A stretch of DNA of 64,000 nucleotides, from assembly GCF_013402915.1 (NCBI RefSeq), contig NC_050725.1, positions 310,001-374,000 of the forward strand, read 5' to 3'. How positions within the stretch are numbered: position 1 is the stretch's first letter; every line of letters begins with the position of its first letter. The notes under the pieces were generated by a model. That model saw nothing but the letters and a program-made list of their open reading frames with translations, did no database searches and was not told where the DNA came from. Source of the stretch: Zygotorulaspora mrakii. Taxonomy: Eukaryota > Ascomycota > Saccharomycetes > Saccharomycetales > Saccharomycetaceae. Made by a program: the position numbers and the translations under genes. Below, in pieces: positions 39,284 through 50,173 of the stretch.

Positions 39284-40245
39284 TCGTAATATGTATATGC
39301 GCATTTATATTTTAGTTGCGTCTCCTCCGAATCGAAACTTCTGCAGCGTACGTACCTGTCAAGATATATGGAATTGTCGTGATTCTCCTGACAATATTTC
39401 GATGGGACTGCTACTACAATGAAAACCACTAGAAGCAGTACTTGACCCGGATACAGAGCACATATGGTAAATGGATATGTTCAGTAAGCGTGAGCTCGTG
39501 ATTTAGCTCTTGAGCAACGCAAAAGGGCTTTCCTTGGTAAAATATCGTATCTCTTAAGGTCCCGGCAAGATAGTTACAGAAAAGATTAAGATCTCAATCT
39601 GCTTGAGCCAAAATGAATGCAGTAATTTTGATACGCACTTAAATACCAGATATCAAGCGTGTTGCTCAGTCTAATACTGGTTTAGCACCAAGTCCTTCTC
39701 TTTTACATCACCCTTGATAACTTGTTGTAATGGCGAGTAGACATTGTCAAAGGAAAATTCACAGGCCACCTCATGACTCTTGATAGCCTATCAAGCATGT
39801 GAAGGAGCAAGGCGTTCTTATATCACAACATATATAGCACGTTAAGGGCTCTTCTGAAAACCCTCAGGGAGCGTGTCTTGTTTTTCTATCGTAGCCGATG
39901 ACTCATTAAAGGGCGAAGGCATCGGTGACTTTAAAACAGTGGCAGATGGAACCTTTAGATGATCTGTAAGATAACCAATATAATGGAGACACACGCATTC
40001 TGATTGAAAGAGCTGTTAATTCACTATTTATTTTTACTGTAGTGAACCTTTCAAATTTAAATGGGACATTAAAATCGTTCACCTTTTTGGTACGAACAGT
40101 TCCATTATTTTGATTACTAAACTTTACGGCCCCTCACGAAAAGGTGATAAGGAATTTTTGTACATTTGAAGCAAGAACTAAAAGCGTTTCAAGTTATCGA
40201 GATATATAAGTGGTGGATTGGCTTATACTGGTCAAATAGTCTACC
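39284..40245 (+). other. Intergenic GTS1-ATG1, ATG1 promoter
   Basis: About 960 bp without a supported gene. TATATAA-like elements occur at about 39830 and 40203. I looked for tRNA and C/D patterns and found none. A TACTAAA at about 40117 lacks a matching 5' splice site. Confidence 0.45.
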
Positions 40246-42939
40246 ATGTCGGAAAACAAGGAAGTGATGATAATAAACGGTGAGTACACGATGGAGAAGG
40301 AGATTGGGAAGGGTTCTTTTGCCACAGTATATAAAGGGTATCGAACTGCAGACAAAAGTCAGCATATAGCGATCAAGGCTGTATCACGTTCTAAACTTAA
40401 GAACAAGAAGCTGCTGGAAAATTTAGAGATTGAGATAGCCATTTTGAAGAAGATTAAACATCCTCATATTGTCGGACTTATGGACTGCGAAAGAACAGCA
40501 ACAGATTTTTACTTGGTAATGGAATACTGTGCTTTAGGTGATCTGACTTTCTTGATAAGAAGGAGGAAAGAACTGATGGAAAATCATCCTTTACTAGCGA
40601 CAGTATTTGAAAAATACCCACCACCCAATGAACATCATAATGGCCTTCATAGAGCGTTCGTCATTAACTATTTGCAGCAGTTAGCATCATCTTTAAAGTT
40701 TTTAAGGTCAAAGAATTTGGTTCATAGAGATATCAAACCACAAAATCTACTACTGGCTACACCACTAGTTGGATATCATGACGCGAAAAGTTTCCATGAT
40801 TTAGGATTTGTGGGGATCTATAATTTACCGATCTTAAAAATTGCTGATTTTGGCTTTGCCAGATTCTTACCGAATACGTCCTTAGCTGAAACTTTATGTG
40901 GCTCACCTCTTTATATGGCGCCTGAAATATTAAACTATCAAAAATATAATGCAAAGGCCGATCTATGGTCAGTCGGTACGGTCCTATATGAAATGGCATG
41001 TGGTAAACCACCTTTCAAAGCCTCCAATCATCTGGAATTATTCAAGAAAATCAAGAGAGCCAACGACGCTATCATTTTCCCCTCCCAGTGCGAAGTTGAA
41101 AAAGATTTGAAGGATTTAATATGCTCTTTGTTAACTTTCGATCCAAATAATAGGATTGGATTTGCTGAATTTTTTGAGAATAAATTGGTCAACGAGAATC
41201 TCTCTCGCTATGAAATTGATGAAGATCTACCAGATTTAGAGAATAAATCAAAAGATGTCATTGAAAGCAACATGTTTGTCTCTGAATATTTGACTAAACA
41301 ATCGAATAAAAGTGCTCATATCGGAAATCAATACAAAGCGTTGGCGACAGTGAATAGTGGTTCCACGGGAAGTTCCATTACCAAAAACAGTAGTGGTCCC
41401 AACGATATTAATAGTCCGGCATCGCCTAGAAGTGCAACAGAGAATACACATGACCAGACACACGCGATGCACAGAAAAGTCTCAACCGAAAAGTCAAAAA
41501 GAATTGATTCAGGCTCAGATTTAATGCTAGAGAAGGAATACGTTGTCATAGAGAAGAAAAGTGTCGAAGTGAATGCATTAGCCGACGAATTCGCACAGGC
41601 AGGCAGCCATTCCGTTGCTTTCCAACAAAATCACCAGCAGGTGAATCAACTCAAGCAAGGTCCTGGAAAAACATCATCAAATAGCAGTAGCAATAACGGC
41701 GTTACTACGGTGCAGCAAACTCAACCCTTACAGCAACAGCAGGCGCAGTTTTTAAGAAACAGAAATTCAAGAAGCTCAAGCAGTAGTAGTACCTACCGCC
41801 GACCTTCGCTTGTTGATCGTAGATTATCGATAACATCTTTAAATCCTTCAAATGCTCTGTCGAGAGCATTGGGTATCGCATCAACTAGATTGTTTGGTGG
41901 TGGAACATCAAACGATACACAGCAACAAGCTTCAAATACTTCTTCTCCCAATTATAAATCATCGTTACTGAATGCAAAGGTTTTCCAGGATTTGACTGAA
42001 AACATTATTTTGCGTGTCGAGCATCTTCATGACGAACAACCTCAAAAAGTAGACAACAATTCTATTGTACAGGTATTAGAGACGCTATCAGCAAAAGCAT
42101 TTGTTATATTTTCTTATGCTGAAGTGAAGTTTTCCCAAATTGTTCCATTGCCGTTATCATTTGGAAAACGGTTGAGCAATGGCAGCTGTGCCATAGAGGA
42201 AGAAGAAGAAGAAGAAGAAGCTGATTACTTGATGAAGCGTCAAAATGTGAGGAAAAGAGATAATAATTCAGGTTTTTCTCAGCAAACATTTGGATCAAAC
42301 GATCTACCAGTCGCCGAATTGCGCCACTTATCTACTGAAGCGACTATACTTTATATGAAATCACTCTCCATTCTGGCAAAGGCAATGCAAATTACGTCAA
42401 CTTGGTGGTATGAATCTCAGGAAAAGGTTTTTTCATTGCGTTTGAATTTATTGATTCAATGGATAAGAGAGAAGTTCAATGAATGTTTAGAAAAAGCAGA
42501 TTTTTTAAGGTTGAAATTGGATGAGTTGAGGAAAAATGAAGCGATTGAAAGAACTTATACTTCGGAGGTCAAAGATGCGGAGAAAAATGAGAGCAGTGAT
42601 AGCAAGTCTCATCATCACGTGTATGATGAGAGTGATTCAGACCTTGGTGATCCAGTCTATGTGGAAAAAATCTTGTATGATCGTGCTTTGGAGATTTCTA
42701 AGACTGCTGCGCAACTGGAAATACAAGGCGAACATCTCAGTAACTGCGAGCTTGCTTATGCGACGTCCCTGTGGATGTTAGAAACGTTGTTGGATGATTC
42801 GATTGCAGAAGAATCCTACAATGAGATTGAAATGGTTAATACGGGGATTTTAGATGATCAGGACAAAAAGATTATCAGGAAATATATAGATAGTATTGCC
42901 AATCGTTTGAAGGCATTGAGACAGAAAATCAATGGCTAG
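40246..42939 (+). CDS. ATG1: Autophagy-initiating protein kinase Atg1
   Basis: The 897-residue Ser/Thr kinase is Atg1 (ULK1 type), which with Atg13 and Atg17 starts autophagosome formation under TORC1 control. The kinase domain covers about residues 12-325: glycine loop GKGSFATVY, Lys44, HRD at 160-162, DFG at 201-203, and activation segment [13 protein letters not shown]. An Atg8-interacting motif Y432-V-V-I435 stands in an acidic/charged context ([11 protein letters not shown]), at nearly the same place as the YVVV motif of S. cerevisiae. A Ser/Gln-rich linker follows, then the C-terminal tandem MIT region (about residues 580-895) that binds Atg13. Length equals that of the S. cerevisiae protein. 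Confidence 0.97.
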   Translation: MSENKEVMIINGEYTMEKEIGKGSFATVYKGYRTADKSQHIAIKAVSRSKLKNKKLLENLEIEIAILKKIKHPHIVGLMDCERTATDFYLVMEYCALGDLTFLIRRRKELMENHPLLATVFEKYPPPNEHHNGLHRAFVINYLQQLASSLKFLRSKNLVHRDIKPQNLLLATPLVGYHDAKSFHDLGFVGIYNLPILKIADFGFARFLPNTSLAETLCGSPLYMAPEILNYQKYNAKADLWSVGTVLYEMACGKPPFKASNHLELFKKIKRANDAIIFPSQCEVEKDLKDLICSLLTFDPNNRIGFAEFFENKLVNENLSRYEIDEDLPDLENKSKDVIESNMFVSEYLTKQSNKSAHIGNQYKALATVNSGSTGSSITKNSSGPNDINSPASPRSATENTHDQTHAMHRKVSTEKSKRIDSGSDLMLEKEYVVIEKKSVEVNALADEFAQAGSHSVAFQQNHQQVNQLKQGPGKTSSNSSSNNGVTTVQQTQPLQQQQAQFLRNRNSRSSSSSSTYRRPSLVDRRLSITSLNPSNALSRALGIASTRLFGGGTSNDTQQQASNTSSPNYKSSLLNAKVFQDLTENIILRVEHLHDEQPQKVDNNSIVQVLETLSAKAFVIFSYAEVKFSQIVPLPLSFGKRLSNGSCAIEEEEEEEEADYLMKRQNVRKRDNNSGFSQQTFGSNDLPVAELRHLSTEATILYMKSLSILAKAMQITSTWWYESQEKVFSLRLNLLIQWIREKFNECLEKADFLRLKLDELRKNEAIERTYTSEVKDAEKNESSDSKSHHHVYDESDSDLGDPVYVEKILYDRALEISKTAAQLEIQGEHLSNCELAYATSLWMLETLLDDSIAEESYNEIEMVNTGILDDQDKKIIRKYIDSIANRLKALRQKING

Positions 42940-43254
42940 AACGTAGAGTATTTTGGAACTAAGAGGATTTTTTGGTGTGAAACAATGGGATATAATTAGA
43001 TTGACAATTTTGTTACAAGGAAGTGTTTACACAGATTTTTTGAATTTTTTAGCTAGGTAATTAATTCTATTTGATATAGTTTATCGGTAAGTGGCATTAA
43101 ATATGCAAGGTTTATTTCAGGTATAACTCATCTCTTGCCACGTAGTTCGAAAAATATACGTCAGGATATAAGTTTTGTACTATATCTGACCTACCACCAC
43201 GCCTTCATGCCTGTGTCAATAAGAGTGACTTATTTTATCAAATGTATGGTACTT
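42940..43254. other. Convergent ATG1/SAK1 intergenic
   Basis: Short AT-rich interval between two gene ends with T-rich runs, consistent with 3' processing signals. Nothing else is seen. Confidence 0.4.
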
Positions 43255-46200
43255 TTAGGATTTGTTCTTGTATAAGACAGCTAAAGAGACTGATTTCGAC
43301 CTATTATCATCAACTTGATGCATTCTGCGAGATAGGCTGCGTGCTGCACGGTCTTTATTGTGTTCACCATCAAATGTATGCTTCCATCTGCTACTCTTCC
43401 GTTCAGCAGTTCCATCGCTGCAAATTCTGTTTAAAGATGGCACCGATTGCCTTCTGCTCGAATCTCTTCCTGATGATTTTAAAACGGTCTTGAGCAGCTC
43501 TCTGGAATTGTCACGTAAATGCTCAGTATGATGACCTGTGCCGGAGACATCATTCACATGTGTAGTAGGCGTGGTTTTTATATCCGGGATCAATAAAGAA
43601 TGTTCAGCGTCTGTTGAAGAAGTTGAAAAAGAAAGAGGTGATCTCTGGTTTCTATCGAGTACAAAATCGCCATGTATTAGATTACCCGGGTTGATAGTAC
43701 TCATGACAGCAGATGGAACAGCCAAAGTTGCTTGCCCATCATCTCCACAGGACTTCAAACTTCTTTGTGAATCTGCATTGTATTTTCCATGAGCGAGAGT
43801 AGCAGAACTATCTTCTGTAATTGCACTCGTGATGCGATCAACCGCATCATGAGCCTCACGATCTCGTGGTATCTGGAGATGAGGAATTGTATTCCTTCTT
43901 GAGCTAACTGCACTACTACTTGATGTCTGCGAAGATCCTTGACGTCTATGTCGTCCCCCCTTTCCTATAGTCAAGATTAGTTTGTCACTTTCGTCGCTAT
44001 CATTTTCCTCATTTCCATCAGAGTTCTCATCATATATTTCTCTCGCATGAAGACTCGCTTTCGTCGGATTTGGTCTGGAAGATGGGGGTTGAATGAAGGG
44101 ACGTACTTGATCGAACGTAGATAAATCTCTTAAGGAAACCACACTACCGTTTGCCGAGTCATCGGCAAATTCAAATGGTAAAGACCCTGGAACGCTACCG
44201 CCTGAATCACTTTCTGCAGCTGAAGAACAGCTCGAATATGCGCTTTCTCCAGTCTCAGAGGATCCACTTGTCTCCTCCTCTTCATCATTTAAATTGCTGA
44301 AAAAATTACCTCTCTTTATCTTATATTTTTCATTAGTATCATTGCGAAGAGTTGTTGGCACAATGCTGTGTGTAGTTTCTGATGCATGGATGACTACATT
44401 GTCATTACTTCCCATGTTGCTTCTATTGTTTGCAAAATCCGGTGTTTTTGAGTTAGAACAAATTTTGGCAGGTATGTCATTGTTTGACTCTTCTGACCGC
44501 TTCAGCGATGGTTTAGTATTTTGAGGAATTCTATCATTTCTACTAGGCTGTAGTCCATTATTGAGAAAATTCAATCGCGATGACGATCGTCTCAAAAAGT
44601 TTCCTTTTACGGGGATATTCCTGTTGGGTGCAAAATGCTGAAATGATCCTCCCACGTGAGGTGGTCTGGCGAAGATTGAGGGTGACGTTTTTGAGTCCCT
44701 CATATTATTGCCATTGTTGTTTCGCGGATTCGGTCCCAGCTTACTCATGGCATAATTATCGATGTAGAAGCTGTCCAATGAAGCAAAGGAAGAGTTTATA
44801 GGAAGGTTCACTACATTTTTTGGATCATGCTTTTCGTCAAACCTTTTAAGCTCGTTATCAAAAAGTTCTTTCTGAGAGATCTCTTTTGCCATTTTATTGG
44901 TTTCATTATAGTTATCATTATGGTCGTTGTTATCATTACACATACTAAATCCCTTTTTAAAAAGGTCAGTACCATTAGTATCATTATTAGGATCATTAGT
45001 TTTTTGTTTATTATCATGAGGCTCCTTATCATTCTTGCGTTCGAATTTACCTAAATTACTCGTTATGGATCCCTCACTTACGATAAAACTCGAGTCGCCG
45101 GTGCTCGTCGATGCTGCTGCACCTTTTACATCTATTTGTGACGACAAAGTATCATTAACTTTAGGGCTATTGCGATTAAGTGGAAGTGCATTGAATACGG
45201 ATTCTTTAATTTTCTTACCAACACCTAAAACTGCATTTTTGAGCTCGTGCTTCGATATAGATATTTGTTTGAATTGATCCTCTTTGTTACGTTCAAATTC
45301 TTTGAGCTCATCCATCTTTGAGGTTAAATGGTGCTCATCGCAGCTTTGAACGTGATAGAAATCCCAACAAACAAACGGATGCTTCTTAACCTCCGGAATT
45401 GTAATTCGCTTCAAAGGGTTTTTCTCTAACAGTTTGCTGACAACATCCTTGGCCAATTGGTACTCCTCTTGGCACGAGACTCGTGACACTCTATTGTTCT
45501 TTACATCTTGGTAATCAGGAAATGAGACCGGATCATTGACAATTTTTTCAAATAATTCCAGTTCATAATCAGATTTGAAGGGAAGCATTCCAAAAAGGAG
45601 ACAATACAGTGTTACTCCAAGTGCCCATATATCAATCATAAATGAAATGCTGGATCCTTTAAATAAATCTTCTCTAGTCATATTGAATTTTTCGAAGGCA
45701 TCATTACCTAAACATATTTCTGGAGCAAAAAAAGCTGGGGTACCTGCTGTCTTTGCCAACTCTAATTCGTCGATAGACTCTACACTAGAGTCAGAACTAT
45801 TAGCTCCGCTTGCAGCAAGAGATACACCAAAATCGGAGATTTTCACAGTGTTATCCTCTGAAATCAATAGATTAGCTGGTTTGATATCTCTATGAATGAC
45901 ACCCTGGTAGTGCAAGTACTCTAAACCCAACACGACACCTCTAAGAATTTCACGAGTTCGCTGAAAAGATAAAAGAGGAGGTCCCCTCGCCTCAGTTTCC
46001 AATTGATCTCCTGGACACCATTTGACCTCTCCCTGGGCGCAATATTCTAATACAAGATATATCTTTCTCGACTTTGAATCATCTAAAACCTCCAATAATT
46101 TAACAACATGCTTGTAATGACACTTTTTCATAATAGCTATCTCGCGCTTTATCTTATCATTCTGAGTAAGGCTGTTTGATTTCTTTATCCTGAAAAATTT

Positions 46201-46683
46201 CTGTCCCTTCTTTTCATGTCTATCAACTATCTTTATGGCCACTAATTGTTTGGTGAGAAGATCTTTTGCTAGCTTCACTTTTCCATGTTGCCCATGCCCA
46301 AGTTCATTGATGATCTCGTATGTATTCAAAACCTTTCGCTTTGAAACGGGATCGTACTTTAGAAAAATCTCACTGGTTTCCTTAACATTTCCTTGTCCTA
46401 GTTGTAGACTATTCGGTACAGTGATAAAATCTTGATGATGTGGATGATTAAGCTGCCTTCTTCGCTGCTTTTCCATTAGCATATTCAAAGAATCCAAAGA
46501 TGACGACGAAGCAGACAGAGCATCGGCATTATAAGGGATTGGCACTCCATAACTAGTAGATTGACGACTCTGCAATTTGGGTAAAGACATCAAACTGTCA
46601 TTGCTCAATACGGAATTAATTTCTAATTGCAAGTCTGGAGGCAGATCCACTTCCTCAATTGGTTCTTCCTCTTGGAAATCCAT
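43255..46683 (-). CDS. SAK1: Snf1-activating kinase (Sak1/Tos3)
   Basis: The 1142-residue protein is a CaMKK-like Ser/Thr kinase upstream of the AMPK orthologue Snf1. The kinase domain spans about residues 130-455: GHGQHGKVKLAK, AIKIVDR, HRD at 264-266 (VIHRDIKPANLL), DFGVS, and activation loop TAGTPAFFAPE, with a large insert of the Sak1 type. The long C-terminal tail is Ser/Asn-rich. The frame extends upstream to a GTG (46794), but the ATG at 46683 (MDFQEEEPIEEVDLPP) starts a better N-terminus. The length equals that of S. cerevisiae Sak1 and far exceeds Tos3. Neighbours merge the TOS3 locus (ATG1, MPT5) with the SAK1 locus (VFA1, LCP5), so this is the pre-duplication single gene. Confidence 0.93.
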   Translation of the reverse strand: MDFQEEEPIEEVDLPPDLQLEINSVLSNDSLMSLPKLQSRQSTSYGVPIPYNADALSASSSSLDSLNMLMEKQRRRQLNHPHHQDFITVPNSLQLGQGNVKETSEIFLKYDPVSKRKVLNTYEIINELGHGQHGKVKLAKDLLTKQLVAIKIVDRHEKKGQKFFRIKKSNSLTQNDKIKREIAIMKKCHYKHVVKLLEVLDDSKSRKIYLVLEYCAQGEVKWCPGDQLETEARGPPLLSFQRTREILRGVVLGLEYLHYQGVIHRDIKPANLLISEDNTVKISDFGVSLAASGANSSDSSVESIDELELAKTAGTPAFFAPEICLGNDAFEKFNMTREDLFKGSSISFMIDIWALGVTLYCLLFGMLPFKSDYELELFEKIVNDPVSFPDYQDVKNNRVSRVSCQEEYQLAKDVVSKLLEKNPLKRITIPEVKKHPFVCWDFYHVQSCDEHHLTSKMDELKEFERNKEDQFKQISISKHELKNAVLGVGKKIKESVFNALPLNRNSPKVNDTLSSQIDVKGAAASTSTGDSSFIVSEGSITSNLGKFERKNDKEPHDNKQKTNDPNNDTNGTDLFKKGFSMCNDNNDHNDNYNETNKMAKEISQKELFDNELKRFDEKHDPKNVVNLPINSSFASLDSFYIDNYAMSKLGPNPRNNNGNNMRDSKTSPSIFARPPHVGGSFQHFAPNRNIPVKGNFLRRSSSRLNFLNNGLQPSRNDRIPQNTKPSLKRSEESNNDIPAKICSNSKTPDFANNRSNMGSNDNVVIHASETTHSIVPTTLRNDTNEKYKIKRGNFFSNLNDEEEETSGSSETGESAYSSCSSAAESDSGGSVPGSLPFEFADDSANGSVVSLRDLSTFDQVRPFIQPPSSRPNPTKASLHAREIYDENSDGNEENDSDESDKLILTIGKGGRHRRQGSSQTSSSSAVSSRRNTIPHLQIPRDREAHDAVDRITSAITEDSSATLAHGKYNADSQRSLKSCGDDGQATLAVPSAVMSTINPGNLIHGDFVLDRNQRSPLSFSTSSTDAEHSLLIPDIKTTPTTHVNDVSGTGHHTEHLRDNSRELLKTVLKSSGRDSSRRQSVPSLNRICSDGTAERKSSRWKHTFDGEHNKDRAARSLSRRMHQVDDNRSKSVSLAVLYKNKS

Positions 46684-47235
46684 ATCCCTCCAAGGAAAAA
46701 ACAAGTTCTTAACGTATACCCCTCTTCTTAAACACTTTATAGGAGCAACACACAGGCGGATATCGATATTTGGCCGGGCTATATTACTTATCACTTACCT
46801 AGCTATAGAATGCAGCAAAAGATAAAAAACTTGAACTGCAATGACAACGAGTCAATGCCACAATTTCTCACCTTTGAATCAAACGGTGAACAGCCCTATG
46901 TGGTATGACAGAATCTCAATGAATTTTGTTAGGCCAATACAAGTAAGCATCGAAATAAAAATTTATGATTTAATGTCACGGTGTTTACCGGTTGCCAGCT
47001 TTTGCCAGCAAAAGGGATCAGGCGAGATGTTTCACAGTATCGAAGAGCCAGCCGGGTAACCCAATCATCGTATACGTGCAAAACCTGATAGCGAATGATT
47101 AAGCTGCTCCTTGTTCAAGTAGTACTCCCAGTTACATTCAGGTCCTTACTGCGATCATCTGATCGTCACAACATCAACTTTTCTATCAACAAGTTCCTGG
47201 AGGAATTTTTTTCCAAGAGTGGAAAGACAGTGAAA
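46684..47235 (-). other. SAK1 promoter / VFA1 3' flank
   Basis: The interval upstream of SAK1 carries no supported gene. Small plus-strand frames have no family character. A GTAAGT-like sequence near 46798 has no TACTAAC downstream, so no leader intron is called. Confidence 0.4.
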
Positions 47236-47922
47236 TCAACTCTTGGGTACCGTGGGGAAGGAAAATTTGTGCATAAGCTCCTCGGGGTCTGTGCGAGTAT
47301 AGGCTTCTTGTTCCCGTTTGCGCTTCGCTGCCACGATCTGCTCATTCTTTTTTTTTAAAACTCTACTTTCGAAGGTGGTCTTGCTTAATTGATATCTTTT
47401 ATTCTTGCTTTGCAAGTCTGTGACCATATCGACCTGATTTTCATACGAGGTTTGCAACTTTTTGACTTTATCCATTGGATCAGCTACATCTTTAGATGAT
47501 TCATGGGTTTCGGATTCAATGTCAGCGCTTGTCGCATCGCTAGTTTTGCCACTCTCACTTTCCTTGCCCTTTCCCTTGCTTTTGTTTTTAACAAATATGC
47601 TGGATACCCAACCATCCCAGGAACCAGATTGACTAATTTTAGCGTTGTTTAGTTGAGACTTCAACTCCCTCAATTTGCTTAATGCATCTTCATAGTCCTT
47701 CCCATACAATGGGATGACAAATTGAGGATTGTCCTTCAGGTGTATGTCGCAAGTGTAAAACCAATCTGGTCCTGAGCTATTGTACAATACTGTAGTACTC
47801 GGTTTGCCGCATATCAAACAGGGCTGCATATCCTTTAATGCAACCTTGCGACCTATATATTCATTTATCATTTTTTGGAGCACCTTTTCGGAGTCTTTCA
47901 GTGCTAAATGTGGCAAGCCCAT
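47236..47922 (-). CDS. VFA1: Vps4-associated protein Vfa1
   Basis: The 228-residue protein matches Vfa1 (YER128W, about 203 residues), which binds the MIT domain of the AAA ATPase Vps4 and stimulates it in ESCRT-III disassembly at endosomes. The N-terminal half has a zinc-binding pattern C35-x2-C38 (CLICGK) and C58-x2-H61 (CDIH) and the conserved GPDWFYTC segment. A charged, Lys/Glu-rich linker and a basic coiled region follow to the C-terminus, where the Vps4-binding motif lies in the family. It is transcribed in tandem with LCP5, the order found in the sister block of S. cerevisiae. Confidence 0.88.
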   Translation of the reverse strand: MGLPHLALKDSEKVLQKMINEYIGRKVALKDMQPCLICGKPSTTVLYNSSGPDWFYTCDIHLKDNPQFVIPLYGKDYEDALSKLRELKSQLNNAKISQSGSWDGWVSSIFVKNKSKGKGKESESGKTSDATSADIESETHESSKDVADPMDKVKKLQTSYENQVDMVTDLQSKNKRYQLSKTTFESRVLKKKNEQIVAAKRKREQEAYTRTDPEELMHKFSFPTVPKS

Positions 47923-48017
47923 TATTATTTATTTTTTATCTGCGGCAAAAGATGCACATCGAAGAAACTGTACAAGGTTGTTTCTGATATAAAGAAAGAT
48001 TTATGTAAAGAGGTGTA

Positions 48018-49094
48018 TTAAAGTCTATTCTTGGCTCTATCCCATGCATTATGTGGTTTCTTGTTACTTTTTCTTGAAGTGCTATCCTGGAGTTTTCGTT
48101 TTGAGTTGAAAATACTAAAATCTTCACCACCGATCATATTAACATGCGCCATCCTTTCTCTTTCTTTCTGCCTTCTTTTATCTATTTTGCTTGTTCCAAC
48201 GTTCAGTCTTGTGAAATTTTCTTCTTCATATTGTGCCACTTTATTTTCTCTTTCCGTATCTCTCAGTGACTTAATACCACCTTTACCATGATTAACAATA
48301 TTTGTACCAATGGATGCTTCCCAATCTGGCTTTTCAGAACTCTCCCTAATATATTCTTCCATCGCTTGCATACGTGATTTGCCACTGCGATCCTTATGCT
48401 CTTGTGCATTGAATTTGTCTTCAAAATGACTCGAACGCTGGGGGGGCAATACTGCACTGATCTTAGGTGGTCTATATATGCTATCTTTATTTTCATCCTC
48501 CTGTTCTTCCTCGTTCGTGTCGACTTCCGCAACACTTCTTTGTTTGGAAGACTGTCTATTTTGCATAACGCCGGAAAGATTGGGCCTGTGAGACATGTCT
48601 TCGTCACTAGAGTCATCTTCATCCTCTTCCTCGTTTCTACCAAATTGGCTATTATACTGTGATCTCTCTATTGCTACTTTTTCTGCCTCTAAGTATTCCT
48701 TCTCCATTCTTGTGTATGCCCGGGTCAATTTATCCAGTTGATACGAAAGTTTCTTTTCTAAAGGCTTGACACCACGCTCAAGTACAACACGATGTTGAAT
48801 AGACATCTTACGTGATTCGGACGCCGAAGGATCTGTACAATTTTTATCAAGTTTTTGTCCAATTACCAGTAATAGCGAGTTCACGTAAGCCATCATGCTG
48901 GCATTTTTTAGCGATAATAAGGAAACTTTGTGATTATCTTCATTATTCTTCCAAAACTGGGACTTTATAGTCTTTGTTTTGGTTTCATTATCTTCACCTT
49001 CCGATCTGTAAACAGTCTGCAGTTTTTCCAAAGATTCTAATGTTCCCCGCAGAGAATCATTTATAGTAACCAAAACATTATCCAGGTCTGACAT
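48018..49094 (-). CDS. LCP5: SSU processome factor Lcp5
   Basis: The 358-residue protein is Lcp5 (about 357 residues in S. cerevisiae), a nucleolar U3 snoRNP-associated factor needed for early 18S rRNA processing. The N-terminal 130 residues have the Sas10/Utp3/C1D fold (SLLSLKNASMMAYVNSLLLV, then RGVKPLEKKLSYQLDKL). An acidic Glu/Asp stretch follows at about 155-170. The C-terminal part is basic, with RPPKISAVLPP and the tail SNKKPHNAWDRAKNRL, typical of the family. It is divergent from NSA2 with shared PAC and RRPE elements. Confidence 0.95.
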   Translation of the reverse strand: MSDLDNVLVTINDSLRGTLESLEKLQTVYRSEGEDNETKTKTIKSQFWKNNEDNHKVSLLSLKNASMMAYVNSLLLVIGQKLDKNCTDPSASESRKMSIQHRVVLERGVKPLEKKLSYQLDKLTRAYTRMEKEYLEAEKVAIERSQYNSQFGRNEEEDEDDSSDEDMSHRPNLSGVMQNRQSSKQRSVAEVDTNEEEQEDENKDSIYRPPKISAVLPPQRSSHFEDKFNAQEHKDRSGKSRMQAMEEYIRESSEKPDWEASIGTNIVNHGKGGIKSLRDTERENKVAQYEEENFTRLNVGTSKIDKRRQKERERMAHVNMIGGEDFSIFNSKRKLQDSTSRKSNKKPHNAWDRAKNRL

Positions 49095-49387
49095 CTACCT
49101 TTGATATTGTGGTATTGTTGGCTTTCGAATAATGCACAATAGTTCACGGTTTAACTAAAATGGATTTCGAACCTATTAAACATTCTATTGTGATCAAAAC
49201 CTCATCTCATCGCTTCTTTTCCAAATTTGATTTTTCAGAAAATTTTCAGATCGCCTCTGACGGACAAAAATTTTATTTTCAGTTAAGAATAAAACGATGC
49301 GATGAGATGCATTGTAATCTTGTTTAACTCTCAAATGTAAGAAAGACTGCTTCAAGAATAGTAGTTATCACAGCATCGGAAAGCAGG
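49095..49387. promoter_or_regulatory. Divergent ribosome-biogenesis promoter LCP5/NSA2 (PAC + RRPE)
   Basis: Two perfect PAC cores GCGATGAG lie in opposite orientation, on the minus strand at 49206-49213 and on the plus strand at 49299-49306. Between them are two RRPE-like elements, GAAAATTTTCA (49238-49248) and AAAAATTTT (49266-49274). This combination marks the Ribi regulon (Dot6/Tod6 and Stb3 sites in S. cerevisiae), and both flanking genes are ribosome assembly factors. Confidence 0.88.
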
Positions 49388-50173
49388 ATGCCTCAAAACG
49401 AGTATATTGAACAACATATCAAGCAACATGGTCGTAGATTAGACTACGAAGAGCGTAAGCGTAAAAGAGAGGCAAGAGAAGTCCACAAGATATCTGAAAA
49501 AGCCCAAAAACTAACTGGTTGGAAGGGTAAACAATTTGCTAAGAAGAGATATGCCGAAAAGGTCGCAATGAAGAAGAAAATTAAGGCACACGAACAATCG
49601 AAGGTTAAAGGAGGTTCTAAACCATTGGATGAGTCTGGAGATGCATTACCAACATATTTACTGGATAGAGAACAAACTAATACAGCAAAGGCAATTTCAT
49701 CATCTATCAAACAGAAAAGATTAGAAAAGGCAGACAAATTCTCAGTACCATTACCAAAAGTTCGTGGTATTAGTGAAGAAGAAATGTTTAAAGTGGTCAA
49801 AACCGGTAAATCGAAGACTAAATCCTGGAAAAGAATGATAACAAAGCATACTTTTGTTGGTGAAGGATTCACCAGAAGACCGGTAAAGATGGAAAGAATT
49901 ATAAGACCGTCTGCTCTCAGACAAAAAAAGGCAAACGTTACACATCCGGAATTAGGCGTAACTGTTTTCCTCCCAATACTGGCAGTCAAGAAGAACCCTC
50001 AAAGTCCTATGTACACGCAGTTAGGTGTTCTGACAAAGGGTACTGTCATCGAAGTAAACGTATCAGAACTTGGTATGGTCACGTCAGGCGGTAAGGTTGT
50101 CTGGGGTAAGTACGCCCAAGTTACCAACGAGCCAGATAGAGACGGGTGTGTCAATGCCGTTTTACTTGTATGA
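49388..50173 (+). CDS. NSA2: 60S ribosome biogenesis factor Nsa2
   Basis: The 261-residue protein has exactly the S. cerevisiae Nsa2 length. Nsa2 is an essential, unstable nuclear factor of pre-60S particles needed for 27S rRNA processing. The first 110 residues are very basic and helical ([20 protein letters not shown]). The C-terminal domain (about 175-261) is the eS8-like beta barrel ([60 protein letters not shown]). The start ATG opens the canonical [12 protein letters not shown]. Confidence 0.97.
   Translation: MPQNEYIEQHIKQHGRRLDYEERKRKREAREVHKISEKAQKLTGWKGKQFAKKRYAEKVAMKKKIKAHEQSKVKGGSKPLDESGDALPTYLLDREQTNTAKAISSSIKQKRLEKADKFSVPLPKVRGISEEEMFKVVKTGKSKTKSWKRMITKHTFVGEGFTRRPVKMERIIRPSALRQKKANVTHPELGVTVFLPILAVKKNPQSPMYTQLGVLTKGTVIEVNVSELGMVTSGGKVVWGKYAQVTNEPDRDGCVNAVLLV

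Noticed and set aside
43255..46683. Naming the kinase TOS3 from its place next to ATG1 and MPT5
   Set aside because: The length (1142) and the VFA1-LCP5-NSA2 neighbours fit SAK1 better; it is co-orthologous to both.
46684..46794. N-terminal extension of SAK1 from a GTG, or a leader intron starting at GTAAGT near 46798
   Set aside because: GTG is not a normal yeast start, the extension looks non-conserved, and there is no TACTAAC before the ATG at 46683.
49160..49175. B-box-like GGATTTCGAACC upstream of NSA2
   Set aside because: It has one base too many for a T loop, no T stem forms and no A box or T run accompanies it.
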